This document shows, one piece after another, positions 44,042 through 54,687 of a stretch of DNA of 64,000 bases. The notes under the pieces are model-generated. The model saw only the letters and a program-made list of their open reading frames with translations. It was not told the DNA's origin and searched no databases. The first letter of the stretch is position 1; every line of letters starts with the position of its first letter. Origin of the DNA: Novosphingobium sp. MD-1. Its GTDB lineage: Bacteria; Pseudomonadota; Alphaproteobacteria; Sphingomonadales; Sphingomonadaceae. The stretch spans positions 179,856 through 243,855 of the forward strand of contig NZ_BBXA01000026.1 of NCBI RefSeq assembly GCF_001014975.1, in the 5' to 3' direction. A program made the translations under genes and the position numbers.

Positions 44042-44850
44042 AAGTGGTTTCCCTGCATCGCTACCCGGTCAAGTCGATGGGCGGAGAGGCCATGACGCGG
44101 GCCATGGTCACGTCGCGCGGGCTGGAAGGCGACCGGCGCTGGATGATGGTGCGCGAGGACGGCCGCTTCCTTACCCGCCGCGAATTGCCGGCGATGGCGC
44201 TGGTTTCGGCACAGCCGACCGAGCACGGGCTGCGCCTGCGCCATCACGTGCCCGGCGTCGATGCCGCAAGCGAACTGGACGTGCCGGTGCCGCTGTCGGG
44301 CGCTCCCGAACGGCCGGTGCGCGTGTGGGGAGACGAGGTAATCGGCCACGATGCCGGCCCCGCTGCCGCCGCATGGCTTTCCGCGCTGTTCGGGCGCCCG
44401 GTGCGGCTGGTCCACATGGCCGAGCAAACGGTGCGCCCGGTCCACCCGGATTATGGCGCGGCGGGCGACCGGGTCAGCTTCGCCGATGGCTTTCCGCTGC
44501 TGGTCACCACGGTCGAATCGCTCGCGGCGCTCAACGCGCGGCTCGATGCGCCGCTGGACATGGGCCGCTTCCGGCCGAACATCGTGCTGGAAGGCGCGGG
44601 TGCGGCCTTTGCCGAGGACGGCTGGCAGCGCCTGCGCATCGGCGGCCTGACGCTGCGCGTGGTCAAGCCCTGCACGCGCTGCGTCATCACCACGCAGAAC
44701 GTGGAGACCGGCGAAAGCACCGGCCCCGAACCGCTGCGCACGCTGAAGGCGATGGGCCGCGTCTGGCAGAAGATGCCGGTCTTCGGCCATAATGCCATTC
44801 CCGATGGCCCCGGCGCGATCGCGGTCGGGGACACGGTGGACGTGCTTTAG
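44038..44850 (+). CDS. MOSC domain protein (YcbX/mARC-like)
   Basis: 270 residues. The N-terminal MOSC beta-barrel domain (VVSLHRYPVKSMGGEAMTRA; GLEGDRRWMM) is followed by the C-terminal MOSC domain with RFRPNIVLEG and the molybdenum-cofactor Cys in VKPCTRCVITT. Relatives reduce N-hydroxylated compounds with Moco. ATG 44038 overlaps the YbaN stop. Its stop overlaps the converging DUF805 stop. Confidence 0.88.
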   Translation: MKVVSLHRYPVKSMGGEAMTRAMVTSRGLEGDRRWMMVREDGRFLTRRELPAMALVSAQPTEHGLRLRHHVPGVDAASELDVPVPLSGAPERPVRVWGDEVIGHDAGPAAAAWLSALFGRPVRLVHMAEQTVRPVHPDYGAAGDRVSFADGFPLLVTTVESLAALNARLDAPLDMGRFRPNIVLEGAGAAFAEDGWQRLRIGGLTLRVVKPCTRCVITTQNVETGESTGPEPLRTLKAMGRVWQKMPVFGHNAIPDGPGAIAVGDTVDVL

Positions 44851-45263
44851 GCGAAGACGTCCGCCTGGTTGGGATTCTTGGGATCGGGGCCGAAGCGGTT
44901 GGGGCCGCGCGTGCCTTCGATGCACATGAAGACCAGCACGATCAAACCGCCGACGTAAGGCACGAAGGCCAGCAGCACGAACCAGCCGGACTTGTCCTGA
45001 TCGTGAAAGCGACGGACCTGCACGGCTATCGATGGGATAAAGCTGCCGAGTACGAATAACCCCAGAAGCAGCGCGCCCAGCCAGAACAGTGGCCCGCGCG
45101 AGGGTGTTCCATCGGGCGAAAAGCTGAAGCCGCCAGCCATCATGAGTGAAAAAACGACTGCGTAGACGATGGCCGTGAACAGGATAAACATCCAGTATTC
45201 CTTGCGCCGCGAACGGCCGGAAAAATCGGCATAGCGCCGGTACGGCATCAACATCCATTCCAT
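44847..45263 (-). CDS. DUF805 membrane protein
   Basis: 138 residues with about four membrane segments. YADFSGRSRRKEYWMFILF at the start and VRRFHDQDKSGWFVLLAFVP followed by GPNRFGPDP at the end are the DUF805 signatures. Function is unknown. ATG 45263 is taken as the start because the residues before it are not family-like. Confidence 0.9.
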   Translation of the reverse strand: MEWMLMPYRRYADFSGRSRRKEYWMFILFTAIVYAVVFSLMMAGGFSFSPDGTPSRGPLFWLGALLLGLFVLGSFIPSIAVQVRRFHDQDKSGWFVLLAFVPYVGGLIVLVFMCIEGTRGPNRFGPDPKNPNQADVFA

Positions 45264-45345
45264 CGGACAATCCCCTGCTTCGGCCGCTCTGACAAGCTGG
45301 CGGCGTGTAATGCGGAGGAAGGCACGATTTTCTGCGGTCCGCAAG

Positions 45346-45368
45346 AAAAAGGGAGGCCGCAGCCTCCC
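45346..45368 (-). terminator. Rho-independent terminator of the TonB receptor gene
   Basis: On the minus strand GGGAGGC and GCCTCCC form a 7-bp stem with a 4-nt loop, followed by TTTTT. It lies 38 nt after the receptor stop. Confidence 0.82.
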
Positions 45369-45406
45369 TTTCCTCCTCCGCTTCGGCGCGATTGTGGAGC
45401 GGTCTT

Positions 45407-48157
45407 TCAGAACCGGTAGCGCACCGTGCCGCCCCAGGTGCGCGGCTGGTTGACGTAGCCCGAGATCGAGCCTGGCTGCGCCACCGAATCGAAGATGTTG
45501 AGCAGCCAGCGGTGGTTGAGGATGTTGCGGCCCCAGACCGAGAACTCGATGCCGTTGTGCATCGCCCAGGTGAGCGAGCCGTTGAGTTCGCTGACCTCGC
45601 GCGTGAACGGCTGCGCCGCCGCGATCGCCGCGTCGGTGCCCCCCGAAAGGAAGCCGGGCAGGCCTTCCTGGATCTGCACTTGCGCTTCGTAATGGAAATC
45701 GCCGCGCAGGATCAGGTGATCGTCGTTGGGGAAGGCGTGGTCGATCTGCGCGCCCCAGGTGGCCGAGATCGAGGGGATGCCCGCCGGCCGCGTGCCCGAA
45801 AGATCGCCCACCGCCGAAAGGCCGAAGCTGTCGTACTTGGGATCGAGGTAGGTCACCGCCATCGACAGCTGCACGCCCCGCGCCGGGCGCGCGGTGCCTT
45901 CGAACTCGAAGCCCTGCACCGTCTCCTTGCCGGCGTTCGACAGGTAGAAGCCGGTGCCGGTGAAGATGTTGGACTGGAAACCCTTGATCGACTGGCGGAA
46001 GGCGGCGACGTTCATCGTCACCAGCCCCCAGTTGGCCTTGAGCCCCAATTCCAGCACCGTCGAGCTTTCCGGCCCGGCGAAGCGGCTGCCGTAGGTCTGG
46101 TTGACCTGAGTCAGCCCGGCGGCGGCCAGCGCCACCGCGTCGGAGGCGGCGGGCCGGCTATCGCGCGAAAGGTTGATCGAACTGGCTTTGAAGCCGGTGG
46201 CGAAGCTGGCGTAGAAGTTGATCTGCCGCGTCAGATCGTAGGCGATCCGCGCGGTATAGGTGAACTTGCTGTCGCTGGTGCGGCCAGGCTCCACCCCGTT
46301 GGGCACGCCCAGGAACGGGGGCAGGAACTGAAGGCTCTTGAGCGCGAGCAGCGGGTTGCCGACCAGTCCGGGATTGCCGCTGGCCGCCGCCTGCGCGGGC
46401 GTGATGTTGGCATTGGCCGCGCCGAAGGCGGCCGCCTGCGTGCGCAGCGCGCCGAAAACGCCGGGCTGGGCCGTGGCGAAGCCCTGGATCTGGGCGGCAT
46501 TGGCCGCCGCGCCAAGGCCCAGCGCGGTGCCCACCGCCGTGGCGAGGTACTGCTGTGTCAGCCCGGTCTGGCCGATGCCCGCCAGCGAAAGGCCCGAGAA
46601 CACGTCGCTCGACGAAACCTGCGCGGAGAAATTCTTGGTATCGCGGGTGAAGTTGATGCCGCCGGTGATGGTCAGGCGATCGTGCACCTTGAAATCGGCC
46701 TGCGCGAAGATCGAGAACGCCTCGTTCTTCAGGCGATAGCGTTCGTCCAGCCCCTGCCCCGCGCCGAAGAAGCGGCCGGCGTAGTTCTGGCCGGTCAGCC
46801 CGCTGATCGTCGCTTCGAGCGACGATGCGTTGAGCGCGCCGCCGGTGCCCGAGCGGATCAGCAGATCGGCATAGGGGCGGTACTGCGAGCCATAGGCGAC
46901 GCGGTTGGACTGGTCGATCTTCTCGTTGAAATAGAACCCGCCCAGCATGAAGTTCAGCGGACCTTCGATATTGGTCGCGATGCGGAATTCCTGGGTGAAG
47001 GTCTTGATCCGCAGGTCCTGCGAATTCTCGCCGAGGAGATCGGCGCTGGTGAAGTCCGAATCCTGGTTGGTCAGCGCGTCCGTGCGGCGATAGGCGGTGA
47101 TCGAGGTGAAGGTCAGCGGGCCAAGGTCATAGTCGGCCTGCGCCGAAAGACCCCAGTTGCGGATGTCGTTGGACGAATCGAAATTGCTGTAGGTCACGTC
47201 GGCATAGCGGTCCGCCGCGTTGTTGACCTTGCCGCCCAGCGCGCGGATCGCCGTGGTGGCGGCCGAAGGCTGGAGATTGATCGCGGCGCAGCAGTTCTCG
47301 TTGATGCGGCTGTAATCGCCGATGATCCGCACGCGCAGGGCGGGGCTCGCTTCCCACAGCGTCTGCCCGCGCACGAACCAGCGGTTGCGGTCGTTCACGG
47401 TGTGTCCGGTGCCCAGATCGTGGATGTAGCCATCACGCTTGTTGTAGCCGCCGGCCAGGCTGACCGCGACGTTATCGGCCACCGGGCCGGTGACCACGCC
47501 CTTGAGCACCACGGCATCGTAATTGCCGTAGGTTGCCTCCAGATTGCCGCCGAACTTGAACTGCGGCGCCTGCGTGACCACCGAGACGACGCCCGCCGAA
47601 GCGTTTTTGCCGAAAAGCGTGGATTGCGGGCCGCGCAGCACCTCGATCCGCTGCACATCGGGAAAATCGCCGATCTGCGCGGCCGAGCGCGAGCGATAGA
47701 CGCCATCGACGAAAACGCCGACCGACGGTTCGATCCCGGCGTTGTTGGCGCCGTTGCCGAAGCCGCGGATGATGAAGTTGGTATTGGCCGAGCTTTGCTG
47801 CTGGTTGACGCGCAGCGAGGGCACCACGCTGGCGAGATCCTTGAGATCGCGGATCTGCGCGCGCTCGAGCGTCTGCGCGCTGGTGACCGTGACGGCAACA
47901 GGCACGTCCTGCAGCGTCTGTTCGCGCTTGGTCGCGGTGACGACGATCTCGTTGCCCTGCGTGGTGTCTTCTCCACGGTCGGTGGCGGGCTTCGCCTCTT
48001 CCTCGGGCGCGGGCAGGGCTTCTTCCCCGTCGGCGGCGGGGGCGGCGGCCTGTTCCGGCATCGCCTGCGTTTGCGCGAAAGCGACGGCGGGCACCGTCAC
48101 CGTGAAACCGCAGACCCCCACGAGCAGGCCCGCGCGGGCGAGTTCGGCAAATTTCAT
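45407..48157 (-). CDS. TonB-dependent outer-membrane receptor
   Basis: 916 residues. A signal peptide (LLVGVCGFTVTVPAVAFAQ) and an acidic Ala/Pro/Glu linker lead to the TonB-box/plug start GNEIVVTATKREQTLQDVPV. The plug domain has VDGVYRSRSAAQIGDFPDVQ and VLRGPQSTLFGKNASAGVVS, then a 22-stranded barrel ending in the aromatic WGGTVRYRF. An Ala-rich, low-complexity insertion lies in a barrel loop near 500-560 (for example AAAFGAANANITPAQAAAS). The plug is of the IDR (FecA/CirA-like) catch-all type common in sphingomonads; the ligand is unknown. Confidence 0.92.
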   Translation of the reverse strand: MKFAELARAGLLVGVCGFTVTVPAVAFAQTQAMPEQAAAPAADGEEALPAPEEEAKPATDRGEDTTQGNEIVVTATKREQTLQDVPVAVTVTSAQTLERAQIRDLKDLASVVPSLRVNQQQSSANTNFIIRGFGNGANNAGIEPSVGVFVDGVYRSRSAAQIGDFPDVQRIEVLRGPQSTLFGKNASAGVVSVVTQAPQFKFGGNLEATYGNYDAVVLKGVVTGPVADNVAVSLAGGYNKRDGYIHDLGTGHTVNDRNRWFVRGQTLWEASPALRVRIIGDYSRINENCCAAINLQPSAATTAIRALGGKVNNAADRYADVTYSNFDSSNDIRNWGLSAQADYDLGPLTFTSITAYRRTDALTNQDSDFTSADLLGENSQDLRIKTFTQEFRIATNIEGPLNFMLGGFYFNEKIDQSNRVAYGSQYRPYADLLIRSGTGGALNASSLEATISGLTGQNYAGRFFGAGQGLDERYRLKNEAFSIFAQADFKVHDRLTITGGINFTRDTKNFSAQVSSSDVFSGLSLAGIGQTGLTQQYLATAVGTALGLGAAANAAQIQGFATAQPGVFGALRTQAAAFGAANANITPAQAAASGNPGLVGNPLLALKSLQFLPPFLGVPNGVEPGRTSDSKFTYTARIAYDLTRQINFYASFATGFKASSINLSRDSRPAASDAVALAAAGLTQVNQTYGSRFAGPESSTVLELGLKANWGLVTMNVAAFRQSIKGFQSNIFTGTGFYLSNAGKETVQGFEFEGTARPARGVQLSMAVTYLDPKYDSFGLSAVGDLSGTRPAGIPSISATWGAQIDHAFPNDDHLILRGDFHYEAQVQIQEGLPGFLSGGTDAAIAAAQPFTREVSELNGSLTWAMHNGIEFSVWGRNILNHRWLLNIFDSVAQPGSISGYVNQPRTWGGTVRYRF

Positions 48158-48569
48158 GTGGCAACCAATCCTGTAGCTGAGCTGGTAACGGGAGAAGGCG
48201 CGGTGGAGGCCCGTGGCCGAAGCCGGAACCGGATGGCGGTAAAAACGCCCCGGAACAAAGCCTTCCGTCCATTCCGACGGGAAATCGACACCCCTCATCC
48301 CTTCTGGGAAGGACCAATATGAGCCTGAACGGCGCGAGACAATCGGCATTTTGATGTTTTTCCCGCCCCGCTACGGCTCTTGCCGGGCCTGTGGCACACC
48401 GGTAACAACTGGGGTGACCGCGGGCGCGAAGCGGGGCTGCGGGCCAGCCCGATGCCAGACTGTCCTTGCCGCAACGCACAATTCCGGCTAAGCGCGCGCC
48501 CGAACCGGCCCGCGCCTTTGCGGCGCGCGGGTCCGAGCCCAGAACATCCGCCTTACCGAAAGCGCCATC
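48158..48569. other. 412-bp gap between the TonB receptor and typA
   Basis: The gap separates divergent genes. It holds a candidate receptor promoter (48314-48342) and GC-rich DNA before typA. The segment 48460-48500 (TTGCCGCAACGCACAATTCC) could be a typA promoter, but its -10 is unconvincing. I see no other structure. Confidence 0.5.
48314..48342 (-). promoter_or_regulatory. Candidate promoter of the TonB receptor
   Basis: Reading the minus strand, TTGTCT (48337-48342) and TATTGG (48314-48319) are separated by 17 bp. This predicts a leader of about 150 nt. I see no Fur box. Confidence 0.35.
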
Positions 48570-50411
<1,842 letters not shown>

Positions 50412-50439
50412 GCCTCGGCTTCCCGGCCATCGGAACACG

Positions 50440-50475
50440 AAAAAGGCGGCGGGGCATCGGTCCCGCCGCCTTTTT
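50440..50475. terminator. Bidirectional Rho-independent terminator
   Basis: GGCGGCGGGGC and GTCCCGCCGCC pair with a short loop, flanked by AAAAA on the left and TTTTT on the right. It serves typA on plus and, in principle, the DUF3857 gene on minus. Confidence 0.88.
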
Positions 50476-50496
50476 CATGGGCTATCGGGCGCTCCC

Positions 50497-53298
50497 CTAC
50501 AACGCGTAGCGCCGGTATTCCTTCTCGACCATGGGCAGGATGCGCAGGGCCTGTTCGCGTTCGCTGTCGGCTTCGGCGCCGCGGTCCAGATGCCGCAGGA
50601 TCAGGCTGCGGATGTAACGGCTCTGCGCCAGGCCGGGCGACTGGACCAGCGCGGCGTCGATATCCGCCAGCGCCTCGGTGAACTTGCCAAGCCGCAGCCA
50701 GACGACCGCGCGGCTGTCGAGGATTTCGGAGGTGTCGTCGCTCAGCTCGATGGCGCTGGTGCAATCCTTCAGCGCGGTGTTGATCTGCACCTGCCGCAGC
50801 GCCTTGGTCCAGCAGCGCCCGTTCAGCAGGCTGGGCTTGCCCGGTTTCTGCGTGATCAGCGCATCATATTGCCCGATCGCTGCCGCCGGATCGCCGAACT
50901 CGCCGAGAATCTGCGCGCGCGAGAGCTGGTAGTCGAAGCGCGTCTGGCCGCCGAGCGCGATCTTTTCATCGAGCAGGGCCAGCGCGCTGTCCACCTTGCC
51001 CTGCTTCGCCGCATAGTAGGCGAGCCGGCCGATCGCCGGGAGCGATGACGGATCGATCGCCCGTGCCGCATCGGCATCCTTCTCGGCGGAGGCATAATCG
51101 CCGATGGTGTCGTAGAGGTCGGCGCGCACGAGGTACTCGTCCACCGACGGGTGCGTGGCGATCACGTGCGAAAGATCGGCGATGGCGCCCTTCCGGTCGC
51201 CGATGCCCTTGCGATAGTTCGCGCGGTTGCTCCACGGCAGCGTATCGTCCGCCTCGGCGGTTGCGATCGCGCGTTCATAGATGGCGTTGATACCGGTGAT
51301 CTGGGACGAGGCGCGGGTTGCCGCTTCGGTCAGTTGCCAGCGCCGCCGTGTATCGAGCGGCGCGATCAGCCTTGGCGCCTGCGCGTTGACCGCGGCCGCC
51401 CGATCCCGTTCGCCGGCGACGGCGGAGGGCGCCACTTCGGTGCCGGCCATGGTCATCGTTTCGTCCAGGGTCAGCACGGCGCCCTCCAGCGAGAGGCTGC
51501 GCTGCAGGTGTCGCCCGGCTACCTCGGTATCGAGATGGCGTGCGCCTTCGACCGTCAGGCCCCGGCCATCTTCCGGTAGACGGATGCGGGCCTTGTAGTG
51601 CATGCGATCAGGGGTGCCGGTCGTTACGGGGATATTCGCCCAGGACGTGCGAGCGCGGTCCGGGCTGAATTCCTGGTCACCGGTCAGGCGCGCAACCTGC
51701 CGCTTGCGCAAGTGGTCCTCGGTGGTCCACGGCGTGGTGAACACGGCCTTGCCGGACACGGCGACCGTTCCAAGGTCTGGATCGGGCTTTGCCGCCAGAT
51801 CGGCGAACTGGCCCTCTCCGAGCAGCCGCTGCAGCATCGTTGCGAGGAACTGTTCGTGTTCCTTCTCGGCCAATTGTTCCCTGGCCGTATTCATCAGCGT
51901 GGCCGCGCCGCCCCGGAAGACGGCGTTGATCTGCGTCAGCGAGGGCAAATCGGTGCTGGTGCTTTCATCGATGTCCAGCGTGATATCGACCGTAGGACGC
52001 GCGGGCGCGGTTCGCTGGATCGCTTCCAGCTCCGCCCCGTCGGCGCGCAGCGGCAACACCTGCCGCATCGTGGGCGTATCGCCGAGATCGGGCAGGCGCG
52101 TGCCCGTGTCGGTCCCATCCAGCCAGACCGACCGTCCGCCGATCCGCGCGCGCACGAACACATGGTCGAACGCCCCCGCCGAAGGCAGGTGCTGTGGCAC
52201 CAGATCGTCCATCGTCGCGCTGGCCAGTACCGGTTCGGCATCGATCTGCAGCGCGCGCAGCATGGCCAGCAGCAGCAGCGTCTTGGCCTTGCAATCGCCA
52301 TACCGGATCGACCATGTCCGCTCCGGTGCCTGCGGAACGTAGTTGCCGCCGTTCATCTGGACGGCGACATAGCGGATCTTGTCCTGCACGCTGCGCAGCG
52401 CCAGGGCGGCCTGGGTCAGCGGGTCGGCGCTCGCCTTGCGGATCGTTTCGATTTCCGCCGCCAGCGCACCGTCCTTCTCGATCGTGCCTTCGGTGGCGAA
52501 CAGCGGGCTCATCACTTTCGAGACTTCGCGCCAAGACGCGAAATCGGACGCTTCGATGAAGGCCGGCTGGCGGAAGCGCAGGGGCGCGTCTCCGGGCATT
52601 TCCGGCTTCTTCGGCGTGGGCAGCGCCACGGATACGGTGGTGAAGCCATCGCGCGTGACCGTGGTGGTTTGCGGGGTGGCGCCCACGATCTGCCAGTGCG
52701 GCGGCCGTTTGGACGGGAAGCTCAACGCCATCGTCGCGCCGCTGGTTTTGGCGGGCAGCGCGATCAGCGGCGCCTGCCACTGCGCGCGATCGCCCAGCGC
52801 CTTGTCCAGCGTGGTAACGGACGCGCGCACGTGCAGGGTATCGCCGATCTGGAGGCCCTCAGGCTCCATCGTGGCGGTCAGGAGACCGGTGATCTGGCGC
52901 TGTTCCAGCTGCTGTTCACGCCGCAGGACGTCGAACCGCTTGCCGTCCTTGAGCAGATCGATCGTCGCGCCGTTGCGGATGATCGCTACTTCGTGAACGA
53001 TGAGATCGCCCTTGTCCGGCAGCCACGGCAGCGCGAGCGTGGAGTTGCTGGCGATCGTTTCGGCGTTGGTCATCTTGACCGTGATGTCGAAATAGCTCCA
53101 CACCCGGCCATCGGCGATCCGCACCTGCCAATCGTAAAGCGGCGCGAACGCACTGTCGCTGGCCAGCGTGGCGGGCAGCGAAACCGGGTGAATCCAGGCG
53201 GGCGAAGGTTGATACAGCGGCGTTTCGCCGGCTGCGGCGGGTTGCGCCAGCAGCACGGCCGCCATGGCCGAAACACCCGCCAAATCGATTCTGCCCAT
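50497..53298 (-). CDS. DUF3857/transglutaminase/TPR exported protein
   Basis: 933 residues. A short signal peptide (AMAAVLLAQPAAAGE) precedes a DUF3857 domain, then a transglutaminase-like domain with the Cys in RYGDCKAKTLLLLAML, His in AFDHVFVRARIGG and Asp in VWLDGTDTG, so the triad is intact. The C-terminal third is TPR repeats (AIADLSHVIATHPSVDEYLV; ALADIDAALVQSPGLAQSRY). Likely periplasmic; family roles are unassigned. It converges with typA and shares its terminator. Confidence 0.85.
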   Translation of the reverse strand: MGRIDLAGVSAMAAVLLAQPAAAGETPLYQPSPAWIHPVSLPATLASDSAFAPLYDWQVRIADGRVWSYFDITVKMTNAETIASNSTLALPWLPDKGDLIVHEVAIIRNGATIDLLKDGKRFDVLRREQQLEQRQITGLLTATMEPEGLQIGDTLHVRASVTTLDKALGDRAQWQAPLIALPAKTSGATMALSFPSKRPPHWQIVGATPQTTTVTRDGFTTVSVALPTPKKPEMPGDAPLRFRQPAFIEASDFASWREVSKVMSPLFATEGTIEKDGALAAEIETIRKASADPLTQAALALRSVQDKIRYVAVQMNGGNYVPQAPERTWSIRYGDCKAKTLLLLAMLRALQIDAEPVLASATMDDLVPQHLPSAGAFDHVFVRARIGGRSVWLDGTDTGTRLPDLGDTPTMRQVLPLRADGAELEAIQRTAPARPTVDITLDIDESTSTDLPSLTQINAVFRGGAATLMNTAREQLAEKEHEQFLATMLQRLLGEGQFADLAAKPDPDLGTVAVSGKAVFTTPWTTEDHLRKRQVARLTGDQEFSPDRARTSWANIPVTTGTPDRMHYKARIRLPEDGRGLTVEGARHLDTEVAGRHLQRSLSLEGAVLTLDETMTMAGTEVAPSAVAGERDRAAAVNAQAPRLIAPLDTRRRWQLTEAATRASSQITGINAIYERAIATAEADDTLPWSNRANYRKGIGDRKGAIADLSHVIATHPSVDEYLVRADLYDTIGDYASAEKDADAARAIDPSSLPAIGRLAYYAAKQGKVDSALALLDEKIALGGQTRFDYQLSRAQILGEFGDPAAAIGQYDALITQKPGKPSLLNGRCWTKALRQVQINTALKDCTSAIELSDDTSEILDSRAVVWLRLGKFTEALADIDAALVQSPGLAQSRYIRSLILRHLDRGAEADSEREQALRILPMVEKEYRRYAL

Positions 53299-53437
53299 GC
53301 GTCTTTGCCCCCGTATCAGCGAGCGTGCGCCATTGGCGGACCCGCGTCAGCGTGTTGAAGTAGGGCGAATTATTTGCGGCAACGCAACCCGTACCGCCAA
53401 AACGCACACAGTTTCCGCCGCTCCCCGAGGTCGCATA

Positions 53438-53471
53438 TTTGTTCATCAAACCCGGAATGAACCTGAACAAA
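53438..53471. promoter_or_regulatory. Inverted repeat upstream of the first Gly/Tyr-rich gene
   Basis: TTTGTTCA (53438-53445) and TGAACAAA (53464-53471) are perfect inverted 8-mers 18 bp apart in an AT-richer part of the 285-bp gap between the divergent DUF3857 and Gly/Tyr-rich genes. The 12-mer CGTTCAGCGCGA follows at 53495-53506 and recurs at 54148-54159 before the paralogue. Confidence 0.5.
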
Positions 53472-53583
53472 AGCTGCCAGTTCCTTTCCGGTTTCGTTCA
53501 GCGCGAATCGCCTAGACCGCTTCTCACGGCGGCACATCGGGGAAGGCACGGGGCTTTCCAGGGACCGTTCCGGGAGAACGCTC

Positions 53584-54060
53584 ATGATGCAATTCGCGAA
53601 GAAGGCGATCCTCGCCACCGCGCTGGCCGCCACCACGTTTGCCAGCGTCGCGCCGGCCTCGGCCCGGCCCTATTACGGCGGCGGCTATGGCGGCGGTTAT
53701 CATCGCGGTGGTGGGGACGCCACCGGCGCCGCGATCGTCGGCGGGATCGTCGGCATCGCCATCGGCGCGCTGATCGCCTCGAGCGCCAACAGCAACAAGC
53801 ACGACCGCTACCGCGATCGCGGCTGGACCTGGCGCGACGGATACTACTGGGACCGTGACGGTCGTCGCTATGACCAGAACGGCCGGCCCTGCGATGACGA
53901 GGGCTACTACGCCCGCCGCGGGTACAACGACAACGGCTACTACGGGCGCGACGGCTACAACAACCAGGGTTACAACAACCAGGGTTACAACAACGGCTAC
54001 GGTGGCGACTACCGGGACGGCTATCGCGGCGATCCGCGTGGCTATCCCTACGGCAACTGA
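53584..54060 (+). CDS. Exported Gly/Tyr/Asp-rich protein with glycine zipper, paralogue 1
   Basis: 158 residues. A signal peptide (AILATALAATTFASVAPASA) leads to RPYYGGGYGGGYHRGGGD, then a glycine-zipper helix (TGAAIVGGIVGIAIGALIAS), a WTWRDGYYWDRDGRRYDQNG core and a repeat tail (YNNQG twice). It is likely an envelope surface protein. The next gene is a clear relative, so the pair is a duplication. ATG 53584 or 53587 is the start. Confidence 0.78.
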   Translation: MMQFAKKAILATALAATTFASVAPASARPYYGGGYGGGYHRGGGDATGAAIVGGIVGIAIGALIASSANSNKHDRYRDRGWTWRDGYYWDRDGRRYDQNGRPCDDEGYYARRGYNDNGYYGRDGYNNQGYNNQGYNNGYGGDYRDGYRGDPRGYPYGN

Positions 54061-54069
54061 TCCGGGGGG

Positions 54070-54098
54070 ACGGGACGGGGGCGACCCCGTCCCGTTTT
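54070..54098 (+). terminator. Rho-independent terminator between the two Gly/Tyr-rich genes
   Basis: ACGGGACGGGG and CCCCGTCCCGT form an 11-bp stem with a GCGA loop, then TTT. It shows the two paralogues are separate units. Confidence 0.82.
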
Positions 54099-54223
54099 GC
54101 GACGGATCGTGCCCCGATAACGCCGTGTGACGGGATTTTTCAGGCTCCGTTCAGCGCGAGCCGGGCAGATGAAAAGGCAACAGTCCGTGCCAGGGACCGA
54201 CACGGCGGATGAGGAGAACAGTC

Positions 54224-54613
54224 GTGAACCATCTCAAGAAAGGCATCGTTGCGATGACGCTGGCGGCCACCGCGCTGGCGGCCGCGGCTCCGGCCCAGGC
54301 ACGCCCCTACTACGGCGGCCCCTATTATGGCCATCGTGGTGGCGACAGCACGGGCGCGGCGATCGCGGGCGGCATCGTCGGCCTGGCGGTCGGCGCGGCC
54401 ATCGCGTCGAACCACCGCGACCGCTACTATGATCGCGGCTATTATGCCGACTACCCGGCGTATCCGGCCTATCCGGCGCCGGTCTATCCCGCCTATCCGG
54501 TCTATCCGCGCAGCTACTATTACGCGCCGCCGCCCCCGCCGCCCGTGGTGGTCTATCGCGGCGGCTGGGGCTGGCACGGCGGCTGGCACCACGGATACCG
54601 CCGCGGCTGGTAA
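54224..54613 (+). CDS. Exported Gly/Tyr/Pro-rich protein with glycine zipper, paralogue 2
   Basis: 129 residues from GTG 54224, 8 nt behind GAGGAGA. The signal peptide (MTLAATALAAAAPAQA) and the RPYYGGPYYGHRGGDSTGAA start match paralogue 1, followed by the same glycine zipper (IAGGIVGLAVGAAIAS). The tail differs: Tyr-Pro-Ala repeats (YPAYPAYPAPVYPAYPVYP), a polyproline run and a Trp/Gly/His end (WGWHGGWHHGYRRGW). Function unknown. Confidence 0.78.
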   Translation: MNHLKKGIVAMTLAATALAAAAPAQARPYYGGPYYGHRGGDSTGAAIAGGIVGLAVGAAIASNHRDRYYDRGYYADYPAYPAYPAPVYPAYPVYPRSYYYAPPPPPPVVVYRGGWGWHGGWHHGYRRGW

Positions 54614-54687
54614 AGGCACCGCGGTTTGCCTCGGCCGCTACCTTTCGTGTACTCGCCAAGCACGAAAGGGGCGGCTAAGGGGACGCG

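Noticed and set aside
45392..48322. A 976-codon open frame on plus, opposite the TonB receptor
   Set aside because: It is the mirror of a GC3-rich real gene; its translation is Arg/Gly/Val rich without domains, and the receptor on minus has full family motifs.
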